From NCBI RefSeq assembly GCF_000001735.4, contig NC_003074.8:17863261-17927260 (forward strand): a stretch of 64,000 nucleotides of DNA, in the 5' to 3' direction. The stretch is from Arabidopsis thaliana (taxonomy: Eukaryota > Streptophyta > Magnoliopsida > Brassicales > Brassicaceae). Shown piece after piece: positions 53,208 through 64,000 of the stretch (positions are counted from its first letter, which is position 1; each line of letters opens with the position of its first letter). Both the position numbers and the translations under genes were made by a program. Below the pieces are notes generated by a model. That model was not told the origin of the DNA. It saw nothing but the letters and a program-made list of their open reading frames with translations, and ran no database searches.

Positions 53208-56200
53208 ATGGTTCCTTCGAGCGAGACAGCGACCGTACGAGTCCTTTGCCAAAAGCTGCTTCTCTCACCGAACCATCCTGGAACTCTCCAATGGCTCATT
53301 GGTTCCCCATTTTTCCCGCCTTTCACCGTCGTCTCCACTTTCCGATGTATCCATCACTCTCCTGATTTCCAGCAAGAATCTGGTAAGGAGAAACCCGTTT
53401 CTACACTTATATTATGTCAATTAACAGAATCAGAATGTTCAATTGCATGAATCATGTTCTTTATTTACGAAAGTTGAAATTTTTATTTATGGATCAAATT
53501 GTTTTGTAACTGTTGTTATAGAGTGAGGAATTAAGAAAAAACAAAGTAGCCATCTTAAAACTTGTCTTTTAATGATTATTATTAGGCCATTGATTGTTCA
53601 CAAAGATAGCTCTTTTGGGATTTGTATGCAGATGATCTCCGGAAGTTGTTACCAAAAGGTTTTGAAGTCATTGGAGGTCTGATAATTGGAGATTCTGATG
53701 CTGAGAAAAGCGCATTTGAGGCGGTTCGAGCTGCTCGTAGATTGCGAAAGCATTTATCTGAAGGTGGAGAGTTAGATGATGAAAAGATAGTTGGGGCTAG
53801 TTGCGATGTAGGCACTGGTACCATTCACTTTTTCATCTCTAAAAGTGAAAACACAACGAAACTTGAGCCTGTTGGTTCTGTTGTGTATGAGGATAAGTCT
53901 GGAAAGTATTTATGGGAGAACGGTTGTTTGCTTCACTGTGAGCTTCCAATCAAGTTGCCATTTTATTATCCTGCAAGCTCGCCCTCTGGTATGATTTTAA
54001 ATTTCTGTTATTTATCTTCAGTTTTTGGTTGCATGTGTTCTTTTTCTCAAGTTTATTGGTATCCTTTTTCTAGATTCGAAGGAGAAGTTTTCAGATGCAA
54101 TTGATGCAGTTATTACTCAGTTTAAAGAACCATATGTTGTATACATAGCTGAGACCTTAAAGAAAGCTTCTGGAGGCGTTCCAAAGCCAGTCGTCCTCCG
54201 TGGTAAAGATTTGGGTTTTGGTGCTGATGCATCAAACATTAATCGTCTTCCTTCTGCTGACCAAGTATCTGACATTAAGATGTTGTCATGCTCACATTTG
54301 TGTCTGAATAACAAAACTGCTCCAGCAGTAAATTCGGCTGAGGTAAGTAAACTGAGATCTTTTTATTTCATAGCGCTGTTTGTATCCCTACCACGTGTTT
54401 TTATTGTTGTTTCTCCTCCCCTGAAATTTCTTCTTCTTAGAATGCAGATAAAATCCACATATCTGTTCTGCTTAATAGATCTGAAAAACTTCCAACCTCT
54501 GGTGCCCCTGTTGCAGAATATTTTCCAGGTAAACACTTGAAATATAGATTATTTTATCAAGCATATGTTCGTGGTACTAAGAATACTTTTGTACCATGTT
54601 CTCATATCTTATTTTTTTTACATTTCTACAGCTATGGAAGAAGCAAGGCTCATTGTTGTTGATTTGAATCTTGATGTACTTACTTATGCACCCAAGGATC
54701 TTCCACTTATGCACGCAGTCTCAAATTTAGTTATTCCTGCTTTGGTTGATCAGTTATATTCCCTGAAGAAGATTATCTTACCACACCTCTTGGTGGAACA
54801 TCCTCAGGTTTTTCTTCTACTTATCTAACATAATTTATATCTCAAGCAATATTTTCCTTGGTGAGATGAGATGGTTTTAGTTTTATTTTGCAATTTCTCA
54901 CCTTTTTGGTTTATGTTTTAAAATTTCTTTGCTCTTACAGTTGCGTATATATCACTTTAATCCACCCGGGGTATTACATCCAATAACAAGTATGTACGAG
55001 CTCAACTACGGAGAGACAGAAATGAAGCAAGGTAATAATTGTAGTTATGTTAGAAGACTATGCTGGGTAGATAATTCTATCTGCAAGATTCAGAACTTTT
55101 AGTTGCAAACTTACTTAATACATCACAGTTCATGAGTAATAAATTGTGTAGCAAACTTATCATTCTGCAGTGTCTTAGAACCATTACCTCCACACAAAAC
55201 TGTGATCCTTTGTAAACTCTTATTGCAGCCTCAACCCTTATGTGATTTATGATATTTGTTATATGGTTCTACCTCTATACTTTCTTTGCAGTCGATGTTA
55301 GAAAATTGCTACACTTGAGGCTTGGTCTGCCACTGGATCGCCCTCTTTTAAGAATTGCTAATGCCTTGGATTTGTCTGTGAATGATGACTCAAAGAGTAA
55401 CATGAACAGAAGGGGTAGGTTTGCCTGTTTTCTTAATTTTCTCTCTGTGTCTCAATATTTGCCGTGGTTCTAATTGTTAAGTTGCATGGGCAAATGCCAG
55501 GTTCCACCTTGCTCAAAGATGTGCATATTGGAATCCCTAGCAGCGGAGGTTAGTACTATTTGTATGCCTTTGTTTCCGTTGTTCATCCTTCGGTCTCTCG
55601 ATTCGTTTATTGAATTTGCAATGTTATGCAGTTTCGGAGGGTGTGGCATCTATTATCCAAGGTTCTTATGAGTATTATCATTATCTTCAGGATGGCTTTG
55701 ATGACTCGGTATATCATTTCTCATTCTTCCATGGTTTTAAAACACTGTAAAAGTAGATTGCTGATGACGTGTGGAGTGAAACAAAACTAAAGCAGAAACT
55801 AGGGATTAAAGGCTCTGTGCTAATTTATTAGAATCTTTTACTGCATTCATACCGGAAACTGGAGTTCGTAAATGATTATTGGCATGATAGTTTGTTGCGC
55901 TTCAAGTATTTCTATTGTATTTTAGAAAACTAGAAATACCTTCTCAACATCTAACACTAATTTTCACTTGCCGTGCTAGGGATGGGGATGTGCTTACCGA
56001 TCATTGCAAACTATTATCTCGTGGTTCAGACTTCAACACTACACATCCATATCTGTACCTTCACATAGGTATGAAACTTCTGTTTCTCATGAATATAAAT
56101 CAGAGCTCCTCTTTCCTCGATTCGCTAAGTATTTTTCTGGATTCTCAGGGAAATACAGCAGACACTCGTGGAAATAGGTGACAAGGATCCTTCGTTTGTA

Positions 56201-56839
56201 GGATCGCGTGAATGGATTGGTGCCATAGAGTTAAGCTTTGTGTTGGATAAACTTCTTGGTGTAAGTCTTCTGCTCTTAACTTCTTGGTGTAAGTCTCCTG
56301 CTCTGAACTTGATGTTGAGAAGCTCGTAATGTCTTTTATTTGCAGGTAAGTTGCAAAATTATGAACTTCAGATCCGGATCAGAGCTCCCAGAGAAATGCC
56401 GGGAGTTAGCTATGCACTTTGAGAACCAAGGAACTCCAATAATGATTGGTAAGTCAAGCCAAATCACTCTGATATTATAGCATAAGTGAAAGCGTAGACC
56501 CTATATATAAAGGATCAGTGGACCAGTCTTTAATGCGGTTTAAAGAAACCTATAAGAAGGATCCGTTTAATCTTTTAAACTTTGTATTGTGAATTGGTTT
56601 TACTTGCAGGAGGTGGGGTTCTTGCATACACGCTATTGGGAGTGGATTACGATGAAGGAAGCGGGGATTGCGCGTTCCTGATCCTGGATCCGCATTATAC
56701 AGGAAGTGAAGATCACAAGAAGATCGTCAATGGTGGTTGGTGTGGGTGGAAAAAAGCTGTTGATAGCAAAGGAAAAAGCTTTTTCTTGCACAACAAGTTT
56801 TACAATCTTCTTCTTCCTCAACGTCCCAACATGGTTTAA
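53208..56839 (+). CDS. UFSP2: UFM1-specific protease 2 (peptidase C78)
   Basis: Thirteen exons, all GT-AG with consistent phases: 53208-53382, 53632-53988, 54074-54342, 54441-54528, 54632-54807, 54941-55031, 55292-55414, 55501-55548, 55632-55708, 55980-56068, 56149-56260, 56346-56448, 56610-56839. They give 645 residues. The N-terminal two thirds is the non-catalytic part typical of UFSP2. The C-terminal C78 protease has Cys472 in GWGCAYRS and the DPH motif (Asp596-Pro-His598 in LILDPHYTG), with [10 protein letters not shown] preceding it. It processes the ubiquitin-like precursor UFM1 and removes UFM1 from targets such as ER-bound ribosomes (known for the family). It corresponds to At3g48380. 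Exon 12 begins GTAAGT, which is itself donor-like. Confidence 0.94.
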
Positions 56840-58013
56840 TTATCATTTTCCTACATGTAACAACAATTACTTTTTTTCTTATCACAGTTTTAGCCTGCTC
56901 TGGTCTCCTGATAGTGCAAAAAATGGAGTTTTCAAGAAATTTGAATTTCAGTCGAATAAATAAACCATATTGAAATTAATGTCCGGCTTTTAGATTCGGT
57001 GTTACTTCTTGTTAGATGAATCGTTTGGCAAAGTCCAATGGAAACCTTTTTTCTCATTGCATGGCATTGAGGGGTAGTTTTGGTAAATTTGTAAAAACTT
57101 TTGGATAAGAATGGAAAAAAGCAGCGATAGGAACGATTACGTGCGGGAGTGTAGAGCACGTGGAATAGAATCAACAGAAATAGATAATTACCAAAACTTA
57201 CAAAACTACACAAAACCCCCACATTTAGCCTAATATTTGTATAGAATGCCTAAATTCTAATTGGATTCTTTTAAGAGAAATAATGGCTATGGGTATTGAA
57301 AAATATATGTATATATATAAAATTCGATTTATTTGGATTGAATGTCTGTAAGAAAACTTCTTTGGAAAAAGAAGATATTTCAAAACACGTCAACCAGTAA
57401 AACTAATTAGGACCTATCTGAACTAATAAAAAGTATAGTGTTTGATTTAGAATTAAATTACATTTAATGGCTTCTCCACAATTTAAAAAGCCTTATATGA
57501 TGACGTGTACCTTCCCTTTACTTTTTATTTGTTTTTCCTTTTTCCAATTTTGTAAATCGCCGATTCTCTCTCATCGACTAGTATTTATAGTCTCGTCGAA
57601 CTTAGAAATCGGCGACATTTGAATCTTCTAAGACTCTGGTGGAAATTTTTATTACTTACCTGCGGAGTTCTGATAGCTTCTTCTTCTTCTTCCTGTCTTG
57701 GCTTGAGATCCGAAGCCAAGTACAGAAGAGTTCGTTCGATTAGTTTGGATTCGTTTCGAATTAATCACTGGTATGTATAATTCTATTACTGGATTTAGGT
57801 TTTATATGTTGCTTCTTTGATATTATACAAACCAGTGTGTTTGTAACTTAGAGGTAGTGTTGTTTCGTGTTATTTTTCTGTTTAATTAATGTTATGAAGC
57901 CAAGCTATAATGTTATTTGTTCTAGAATGTAGATTGTTGTGTTCTGTTTTGCTCTTAACTTGTTGTTTTCGGATTTGTTTTCTAAATCATTCATAAATCT
58001 TGAACGTGTTTAG
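56840..58013. other. UFSP2 3' flank, MA3 gene promoter and 5' UTR
   Basis: Contains the UFSP2 3' end, then the promoter of the MA3 gene. A 5' UTR intron runs from GT at 57771 to AG at 58013, immediately before the ATG. No other gene seen. Confidence 0.55.
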
Positions 58014-60010
58014 ATGGCAACGAGGGAGTGGTTTGTGATGAATGCACAACAGACGAAACTGGCTCTAGAGTCTCCTCCTCTGTTTGCTGTCAAGAAAGGT
58101 TAATACTTTATTCAATTTTCTTAGTAAATTTATACTTCCCTTCTTCTTGTCTTGCTTTTCAAACATGAAGCTTATATTTGTACGTTTCAACAGATGATGA
58201 TAAAGATCATACTTGTGATACTGGAGAGGAACCTTATGCACTTGTTGGTTCCCCTGTGTTTAACCCTTTGGAAGATTACAAAAGAGAAGTAGTTTCCATC
58301 ATCGATGAATACTTTAGCTCTGGGGATGTTGAAGTGGCTGCTTCTGACCTTATGGATCTTGGTTTGAGCGAATACCATCCTTATTTTGTCAAGAGGCTTG
58401 TTTCCATGGCCATGGACAGGGGCAATAAGGAGAAGGAGAAGGCTTCGGTGTTACTCTCGCGGTTGTACGCTCTTGTTGTTTCACCTGATCAAATCAGGGT
58501 TGGGTTTATTAGACTGCTTGAGTCCGTTGGTGATCTTGCTTTGGACATACCTGATGCTGTTAATGTACTTGCTTTGTTTATTGCCCGGGCCATCGTCGAT
58601 GAAATTCTTCCCCCCGTTTTTCTGGCTAGAGCAAAGAAGACTCTACCGCATTCCTCTCAAGGGTTTCAGGTTATCTTAGTTTCAGAAAATAGCTATCTCT
58701 CTGCTCCTCACCACGCAGAGCTAGTGGAGACAAAATGGGGTGGGAGTACTCACATTACGGTAGAAGAAACAAAGAGAAAGATATCTGAATTTTTGAATGA
58801 ATATGTAGAGAATGGTGACACTCGTGAAGCTTGTAGATGCATCAGGGAGTTAGGTGTCTCGTTTTTCCATCACGAGATCGTGAAGAGTGGTTTGGTTCTA
58901 GTGATGGAGTCCCGAACATCCGAGCCGCTGATACTAAAATTGTTGAAAGAAGCTACAGAAGAAGGTCTCATTAGTTCGAGTCAAATGGCGAAAGGGTTCT
59001 CCCGAGTAGCAGATAGTCTTGATGATCTTTCTCTTGACATCCCATCTGCTAAAACTCTGTTTGAGTCAATAGTTCCCAAGGCTATAATAGGAGGTTGGCT
59101 CGACGAAGATTCGTTTAAAGAACGCTCTGATCAAAATGGGGGCAGCGAAAATCTAAGGCGGTTCAAGAAGGATGCAGAGACCATAATTCAAGAGTATTTC
59201 CTTTCTGATGATATCCCCGAGCTAATCCGCAGTCTTGAAGATTTAGGATTACCCGAATATAACCCGGTATTCTTGAAGAAACTCATCACTCTTGCTATGG
59301 ATAGGAAGAACAAAGAGAAAGAAATGGCTTCTGTTTTTCTCGCTTCTCTTCACATGGAGATGTTCTCAACAGAAGACTTCATAAATGGTTTCATCATGCT
59401 CCTCGAATCCGCAGAAGATACAGCATTAGACATCTTAGCAGCATCAGACGAGCTTGCTCTGTTTCTAGCTAGAGCTGTGATCGATGATGTCTTGGCTCCG
59501 CTTAATCTCGAAGAGATCTCAAACAGCTTACCGCCAAAATCAACCGGAAGCGAAACCATCCGCTCAGCTCGGTCTCTGATATCCGCTCGACACGCAGGAG
59601 AAAGACTCCTGAGAAGCTGGGGTGGGGGAACGGGCTGGGCAGTGGAAGACGCTAAAGACAAGATCTGGAAACTTCTAGAAGAATACGAAGTAGGAGGAGT
59701 AATATCAGAGGCTTGTCGATGCATACGCGATCTAGGAATGCCGTTTTTTAACCACGAGGTGGTTAAGAAGGCTTTGGTAATGGCAATGGAGAAGAAGAAC
59801 GATCGGATGCTTAATCTCTTGCAGGAGTGTTTTGCTGAAGGGATCATTACTACTAACCAAATGACAAAAGGGTTTGGTCGAGTCAAAGATAGTCTTGATG
59901 ACTTATCTTTGGATATTCCAAATGCAGAAGAGAAATTTAACTCGTATGTTGCGCACGCTGAAGAGAACGGTTGGCTACACCGCGATTTTGGGTGTTCTAC
60001 AGATTCTTGA
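58014..60010 (+). CDS. Four-MA3-domain translation regulator (MRF family)
   Basis: Coding exons 58014-58098 and 58194-60010, plus an upstream UTR intron, encode 633 residues. There are four MA3 repeats (eIF4A-binding HEAT-like domains), beginning about residues 56, 220, 350 and 515: DYKREVVSIIDEYFSSGDV, TKRKISEFLNEYVENGD, FKKDAETIIQEYFLSDD and AKDKIWKLLEEYEVGG. Repeats 1 and 3 resemble each other, as do 2 and 4 (each with a SLDDLSLDIP segment), so the protein arose by duplication of a two-domain unit. Relatives in A. thaliana are the MRF proteins, PDCD4-like factors that bind eIF4A and adjust translation under energy stress. It corresponds to At3g48390 (possibly MRF4; I am unsure of the number, so no symbol is given). 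Confidence 0.9.
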
Positions 60011-60417
60011 CTGATTCTGAGTCTCTACATATATAGAAATATGGAGTTGGTTGGTTTTGGGTGTTCTTCAAACTGTTCTTTGTACTTGTTTCCGACGAAA
60101 GATCATTCTATGTACTTTTTACATAGGTTTTTATAAACGTCACATGCATATGTTCTCTGAAACTTCCCCACCAATTATTCATACAATTGGTTACTAATAA
60201 TGTTTGCAAATATTTCAATCAAAAGAAATTTAATCCATATATTATTCAAATAATTGAACATTATAGCCTCATATTCGATGGTGTTGTGATGTAGCTTATC
60301 ATTTGTTTATTCAACGCGCATATATATTAAACATCTCAAAAACACCACACAAGACATGACAAAAAAAAACAAGGGTTGACTAAAAAGAAAGAAAGAGATC
60401 TGAATCACAAAAGCACA
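60011..60417. other. Short intergenic, MA3 gene to DC1 gene
   Basis: About 400 bases with a TATATATTAAA segment near 60321 that may serve the DC1 gene, about 95 bases before its ATG. Confidence 0.5.
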
Positions 60418-62427
60418 ATGGAGAGATCAGTAGATTTACCGATTCACAAGCATCCATTATACCATTCATCAAGGTTTATAAATGGTCGTTGCCGCGGTTG
60501 CAAGCAAACCTCACCTATCTATAGTGGCTACCGTTGCAATGACTCTGATTGTAACCATGTTTGGTATCACAAAGAATGTGGCGAATCATTACCGGAGATC
60601 AATCATCCTTCCCATCTCGAGCATCCGCTCTGCTTAATCGACTACAGGGGAAGTGGTACGTGTGCTTTTTGTGGAGCTTTCTTGTTTGGTCCTACGTATC
60701 ATTGTTGGATATGCGCCTTTAATATCGATATAGCTTGTGCGAGAAAACAACTACCTCCACTTGCTGCTATTGAAAATCCCAAATGTCATAACCATTCACT
60801 TGTTCTTTTGGAGAAGCAAGTGAAGAAAGATCATTGTGGAGTTTGCAAGAAAACAGTTTTTGGTATGTATCCTTACGTTTGTCTTGAGTGTGATGTGTAT
60901 TTCCACGTCGAATGCATAAATATATCGCGGGAGGTCCACCATTCTTCTCATACTAATCACACTCTCGAGCTTTTCGGATCTGAGTCGCTACCTGATAGCG
61001 CTCAAAAGACTTGTCTTTTGTGTGATGACGTATCAGATCACTTGATTTATCATTGTTCCGTTTGCAACTTCAGCATCTGTGTTTATTGTGCGATAAATCC
61101 TCCACCGCTTGCTATAGAACATCTTAAGACTCACGAGCATACGCTAACTCTCTTGCCTAGACAAGTTAAGTTTATTTGCAATGCTTGTGGAATGAAAGGT
61201 GATGGATGTCCTTACTTTTGTCTTGGATGTGGTTACTTAATCCATCGGAAATGCATCGATTTACCTCGCGTCATTAACATCAATCGTCATGATCATCGCA
61301 TCTCTCTCACGCATCATCTTGGTCTTCAGTATTCAGAATGTGGAGTATGTCGTCAAAGTGTTAATGGATACTACGGAGGTTATTCTTGCTCTCTTTGTCC
61401 CAACTATGTTGTTCATCCACAATGTGCAATGAAAGATGATGTATGGGACGGAATAGAACTCGAAGGGACTCCTGAAGATAGTGAGCAAGATACCGCGCCA
61501 TTCGAGGTGGTTGATGACAACACGATAAAACATTTCAGCCATGAAAAACATAATTTGATGCTCAACAAGAATGGTATCATCACTCAACATGATGAAATCA
61601 CACGTTGCCAAGCATGTGTCCTTCCTCTATCGTCAGATCCTAGCTACAGTTGTGGTCAATGTGATTATGTTCTTCATGAAACATGTGCAAATCTCCCTCG
61701 AAAGAAAAGGCATGTGTTCAACAACAAACCATTTACGTTACACACAGGAGGTAAAGATTCTTCTAGGAATTGGTTTGAGTGTGATGCTTGTAGAACAATC
61801 TCCAATGGTTTTAGATACGTTTCTGGTGATTGGATTCTAGATGTGCATTGCGGTTCGATGTCAGAACCATTGCTCCATGATGGTCATTCACATCCGTTAT
61901 ATTACTACAGAAGGCAAGGCAAGTCATGTCGTTCGTGTCACAACAAAGTGGTGAAACCTAGAGTACTATGTTGTGATACTTGTGACTTTGATTTGGATTT
62001 CTACTGTGCTAATTTACCTAAAACGGTAAAACATTGCTACGACGAGCATCCTCTTTCTCTATGCCACGGCGAAGATGATGTGATTAAGGATAACAAATAT
62101 TGGTGTGACATATGCGAAACAGAAACCGATCCAAAGAAATGGTTCTACACTTGTTATGACTGCGGGGTAACTTTACATGTCAAGTGTGTACTGGGAGACT
62201 TCTCGCGTCTCATGCCAGGGCGGAACATTAATGTCGATGGACGTGAGTATGAAGTTGTTCCTAACAGCAAGAGTTCTCGACCATTCTGCGACCAATGCCA
62301 TTCTCGATGTAAAGATCGCTTCATTCTAAAGGCTTGGAATAATTGCAATGTTGTTAATTGTAATCTATGCGTTGATGTCTACATTTGCTCCCGTAAATGC
62401 CGCCAGCCCTTTCATTTGAGACATTAG
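60418..62427 (+). CDS. Cys/His-rich DC1 (divergent C1) domain protein
   Basis: Single exon of 669 residues from the ATG at 60418 (MERSVDLPIHKHPLYH). In-frame codons 14 positions upstream have no ATG. The protein is built almost wholly of repeated zinc-binding C1-like units, about eight or nine, each of the pattern H-x-L-x-L then CxxC ... YxCxxCxxxxHxxC; examples are CGVCKKTVFGMYPYVCLEC and CDTCDFDLDFYCANLP. No transmembrane or catalytic segment is seen. DC1 proteins form a very large plant family, some linked to defence and hormone responses, mostly of unknown biochemistry. It matches At3g48400. The uninterrupted frame argues for a working gene. Confidence 0.9.
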   Translation: MERSVDLPIHKHPLYHSSRFINGRCRGCKQTSPIYSGYRCNDSDCNHVWYHKECGESLPEINHPSHLEHPLCLIDYRGSGTCAFCGAFLFGPTYHCWICAFNIDIACARKQLPPLAAIENPKCHNHSLVLLEKQVKKDHCGVCKKTVFGMYPYVCLECDVYFHVECINISREVHHSSHTNHTLELFGSESLPDSAQKTCLLCDDVSDHLIYHCSVCNFSICVYCAINPPPLAIEHLKTHEHTLTLLPRQVKFICNACGMKGDGCPYFCLGCGYLIHRKCIDLPRVININRHDHRISLTHHLGLQYSECGVCRQSVNGYYGGYSCSLCPNYVVHPQCAMKDDVWDGIELEGTPEDSEQDTAPFEVVDDNTIKHFSHEKHNLMLNKNGIITQHDEITRCQACVLPLSSDPSYSCGQCDYVLHETCANLPRKKRHVFNNKPFTLHTGGKDSSRNWFECDACRTISNGFRYVSGDWILDVHCGSMSEPLLHDGHSHPLYYYRRQGKSCRSCHNKVVKPRVLCCDTCDFDLDFYCANLPKTVKHCYDEHPLSLCHGEDDVIKDNKYWCDICETETDPKKWFYTCYDCGVTLHVKCVLGDFSRLMPGRNINVDGREYEVVPNSKSSRPFCDQCHSRCKDRFILKAWNNCNVVNCNLCVDVYICSRKCRQPFHLRH

Positions 62428-62525
62428 TACACTTGTATTAACGACTAAAGTTGCTTTGATTTGATTGTTGATCATAACTAGTTTAGCATTGCAAGCAATT
62501 AATTATTCTTAAAAACCACATTGAC

Positions 62526-63986
62526 TTAAACAGAGGCTTCTCTACTCTCACTTACATCTTCTTCCCCAACCAAAAGTGACTTGATGATCTTATCAGTCAT
62601 ACCTTCCACAAATGGTACAAAATGTCCTGATCCAGATATTTCATGGTAACGAATCCATGGCAGCTTTGACGCGACATACCGTTGAAGCTTTACTGGCACA
62701 AACTTATCCTCATCGCCATTCCATACGTGAACTGAGCCATTGTTGTTCGGGAACGGATCTTGAAGGTCTAACGGATCAAACTCCCAGCTTGAAAATGCGA
62801 CATTCAAATCTCGGTGTAAGCTTACATATTCACCTTGTTGTCTTATGTATGCCTGGAACAAAAAAAAAGGAATATACACATCATATGATTCCAAATCATC
62901 TTCTCATTGTAGAGGTATGAAACTTATGATATGGAAACTGAACGTCTATAGATGTGCTTGTACCCGATTTGGATTGACGAATCCGAGCTTCGACAAGATC
63001 TCCATGTCCTGACGTGAGAAAATAATGGGATTACCGGCAATCACATTGGAGATTGGGAACCATTTCTGAGTGTTCCACCAATATGTAAGCCAAGGAGCAT
63101 AATGAGCTACTCGAAGTGACCATTGATCTGCAGGATGCATAAGAGAGAAAGCTTCTCTTGTTAAATCTCCCGGTAAGTTTCTCCACCAATAGTTAATCGC
63201 TGGAGCTACAAGGGCAGCTCCTGCTAACCTGTAAACAAAGTCCATAACCAAAAAAACACATTTCACAACACATCTTAGCTATTGTTTCAAGATCAAAGTT
63301 AATAGCTTTCTCGATACATCGAAAACATTTCCAAAACCAATAAGACAGATTCAAATGCAGTACCTGTGAGGAATGTAGTTAAGGCATGCCCATGTAATTT
63401 CACCACCCATGGAGTAACCAAAGAGATAGAACTGAGGTCCTAGTCCTAACCCATCAGCAAGCTCTTCTATATCCAATGCTATGCTTCTTGGTGACCCATT
63501 CAGGTTAGGATCACTCTCTCCATAACCAGGACGATCAAAAGACACAATGTATATCCTCAATTCCTCCACAAGAGCCTAAGCACAAAGACACCATTTTTCC
63601 CCATTAGCTTCACTAAAAGACACAAATTTTGACATTTTTTCTACATGCTATCGATGATTCAACAAATGGGTGATGTTAGATTTGGCCGGAAAACTTACCG
63701 GCGATAAGAAATTGGCGAAATGCGAGTCTCGCATACAAGAATCGAAGCCGTGGATGTTTATGATCTTGAACTTGGCTTCGTCTCTAGGGATTCCGAATTC
63801 TGTGTAAGCCAGATGTCTTCCGTCTCTCAGTTTGATCCTCGGTGATGTCACGGTGGGTCCACCGGGAGAGCCGACGATTTTGGCGGGTGGTGGTTGGATT
63901 GTTTGATAAACCCATGCTAAAACTCCGACGAACGTTACCAGGAGAAGCGTTTTCAGATAACCTTCATAATTGAAGAAACAAGTCTT
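62526..63986 (-). CDS. Alpha/beta hydrolase-fold protein (5' end outside window)
   Basis: Four exons on the - strand, 63986-63699, 63575-63364, 63228-62964 and 62852-62526; the first exon with the start codon lies beyond position 64000, as an acceptor site (CTTAG) precedes 63986. The visible part is about 363 residues. An N-terminal hydrophobic segment (LKTLLLVTFVGVLAWVYQ) suggests a membrane anchor. The hydrolase fold shows the oxyanion region NIHGFDSC, SFDRPGYGESDP, the nucleophile elbow GYSMGG (Ser), the Asp in WNGDEDKFVP and the His in GSGHFVPF, so the Ser-Asp-His triad is complete. It corresponds to At3g48410. Substrate unknown; related plant proteins are called lipase- or esterase-like without proof. 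Confidence 0.9.
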
Positions 63987-64000
63987 CTAAGACCATTTAG

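Noticed and set aside
59350-59886. 178-codon open stretch antisense to the MA3 gene
   Set aside because: It lies wholly inside a well-supported exon on the other strand; its openness is explained by codon use of the sense gene.

Overview
The window is plant nuclear DNA: it is AT-rich, has short GT-AG introns, a Pol III tRNA gene, plant-only families (PPR, WNK, CYP71A, DC1, BTB-TAZ, MA3-repeat proteins) and plant transposon remains. Gene order and protein content match my memory of Arabidopsis thaliana chromosome 3, about At3g48240 to At3g48410, so I take it to be A. thaliana or a very close relative. Gene symbols rest on recalled protein sequences and reconstructed exons, not on a database search.

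Layout. 1-3.5 kb: decayed hAT DNA transposon running into a probable Gypsy-type LTR remnant. 4.1-4.7 kb: PB1-domain gene. 6.8-8.7 kb (-): BIR6-like mitochondrial PPR gene. 9.75-12 kb (-): WNK kinase. 13.2-29.5 kb: six tandem, same-strand CYP71A P450 genes, in the order CYP71A26, 25, 24, 23, 22, 21. 29.7-30.7 kb (-): protein-L-isoaspartate methyltransferase PIMT1, convergent with the last P450. 31.15 kb: tRNA-Thr(UGU). 34.5-35.8 and 42.5-44.1 kb: two KDEL-tailed papain-type proteases (CEP2, CEP3) separated by 6.7 kb that holds a Stowaway-like MITE, simple-sequence arrays and a decayed tandem duplication. 45.2-47.2 kb (-): BT2. 47.3-53.2 kb: gene-poor, with one small Copia fossil. 53.2-56.8 kb: UFSP2. 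58-60 kb: four-MA3 protein. 60.4-62.4 kb: DC1 protein. 62.5-64 kb (-): alpha/beta hydrolase running off the right edge.

The most interesting signal is in the spacers of the P450 cluster. Pieces of the neighbouring PIMT gene, in PIMT's own orientation, survive downstream of CYP71A26, CYP71A24 and CYP71A22, and its 3' flank survives after CYP71A23. Ghost ends of further P450 genes lie at 15.7 and 21.4 kb. This suggests the cluster grew by tandem duplication of a two-gene unit (a P450 plus the convergent PIMT end) and that the extra PIMT copies were then lost. CYP71A24 differs from its siblings: its intron is in frame and free of stops, and it lacks the leader shared by the other five, having a scrap of P450 coding sequence in its place.

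Nothing here looks like a wholly new molecular system. The other genes are unrelated housekeeping, stress or protein-turnover functions that merely lie together.
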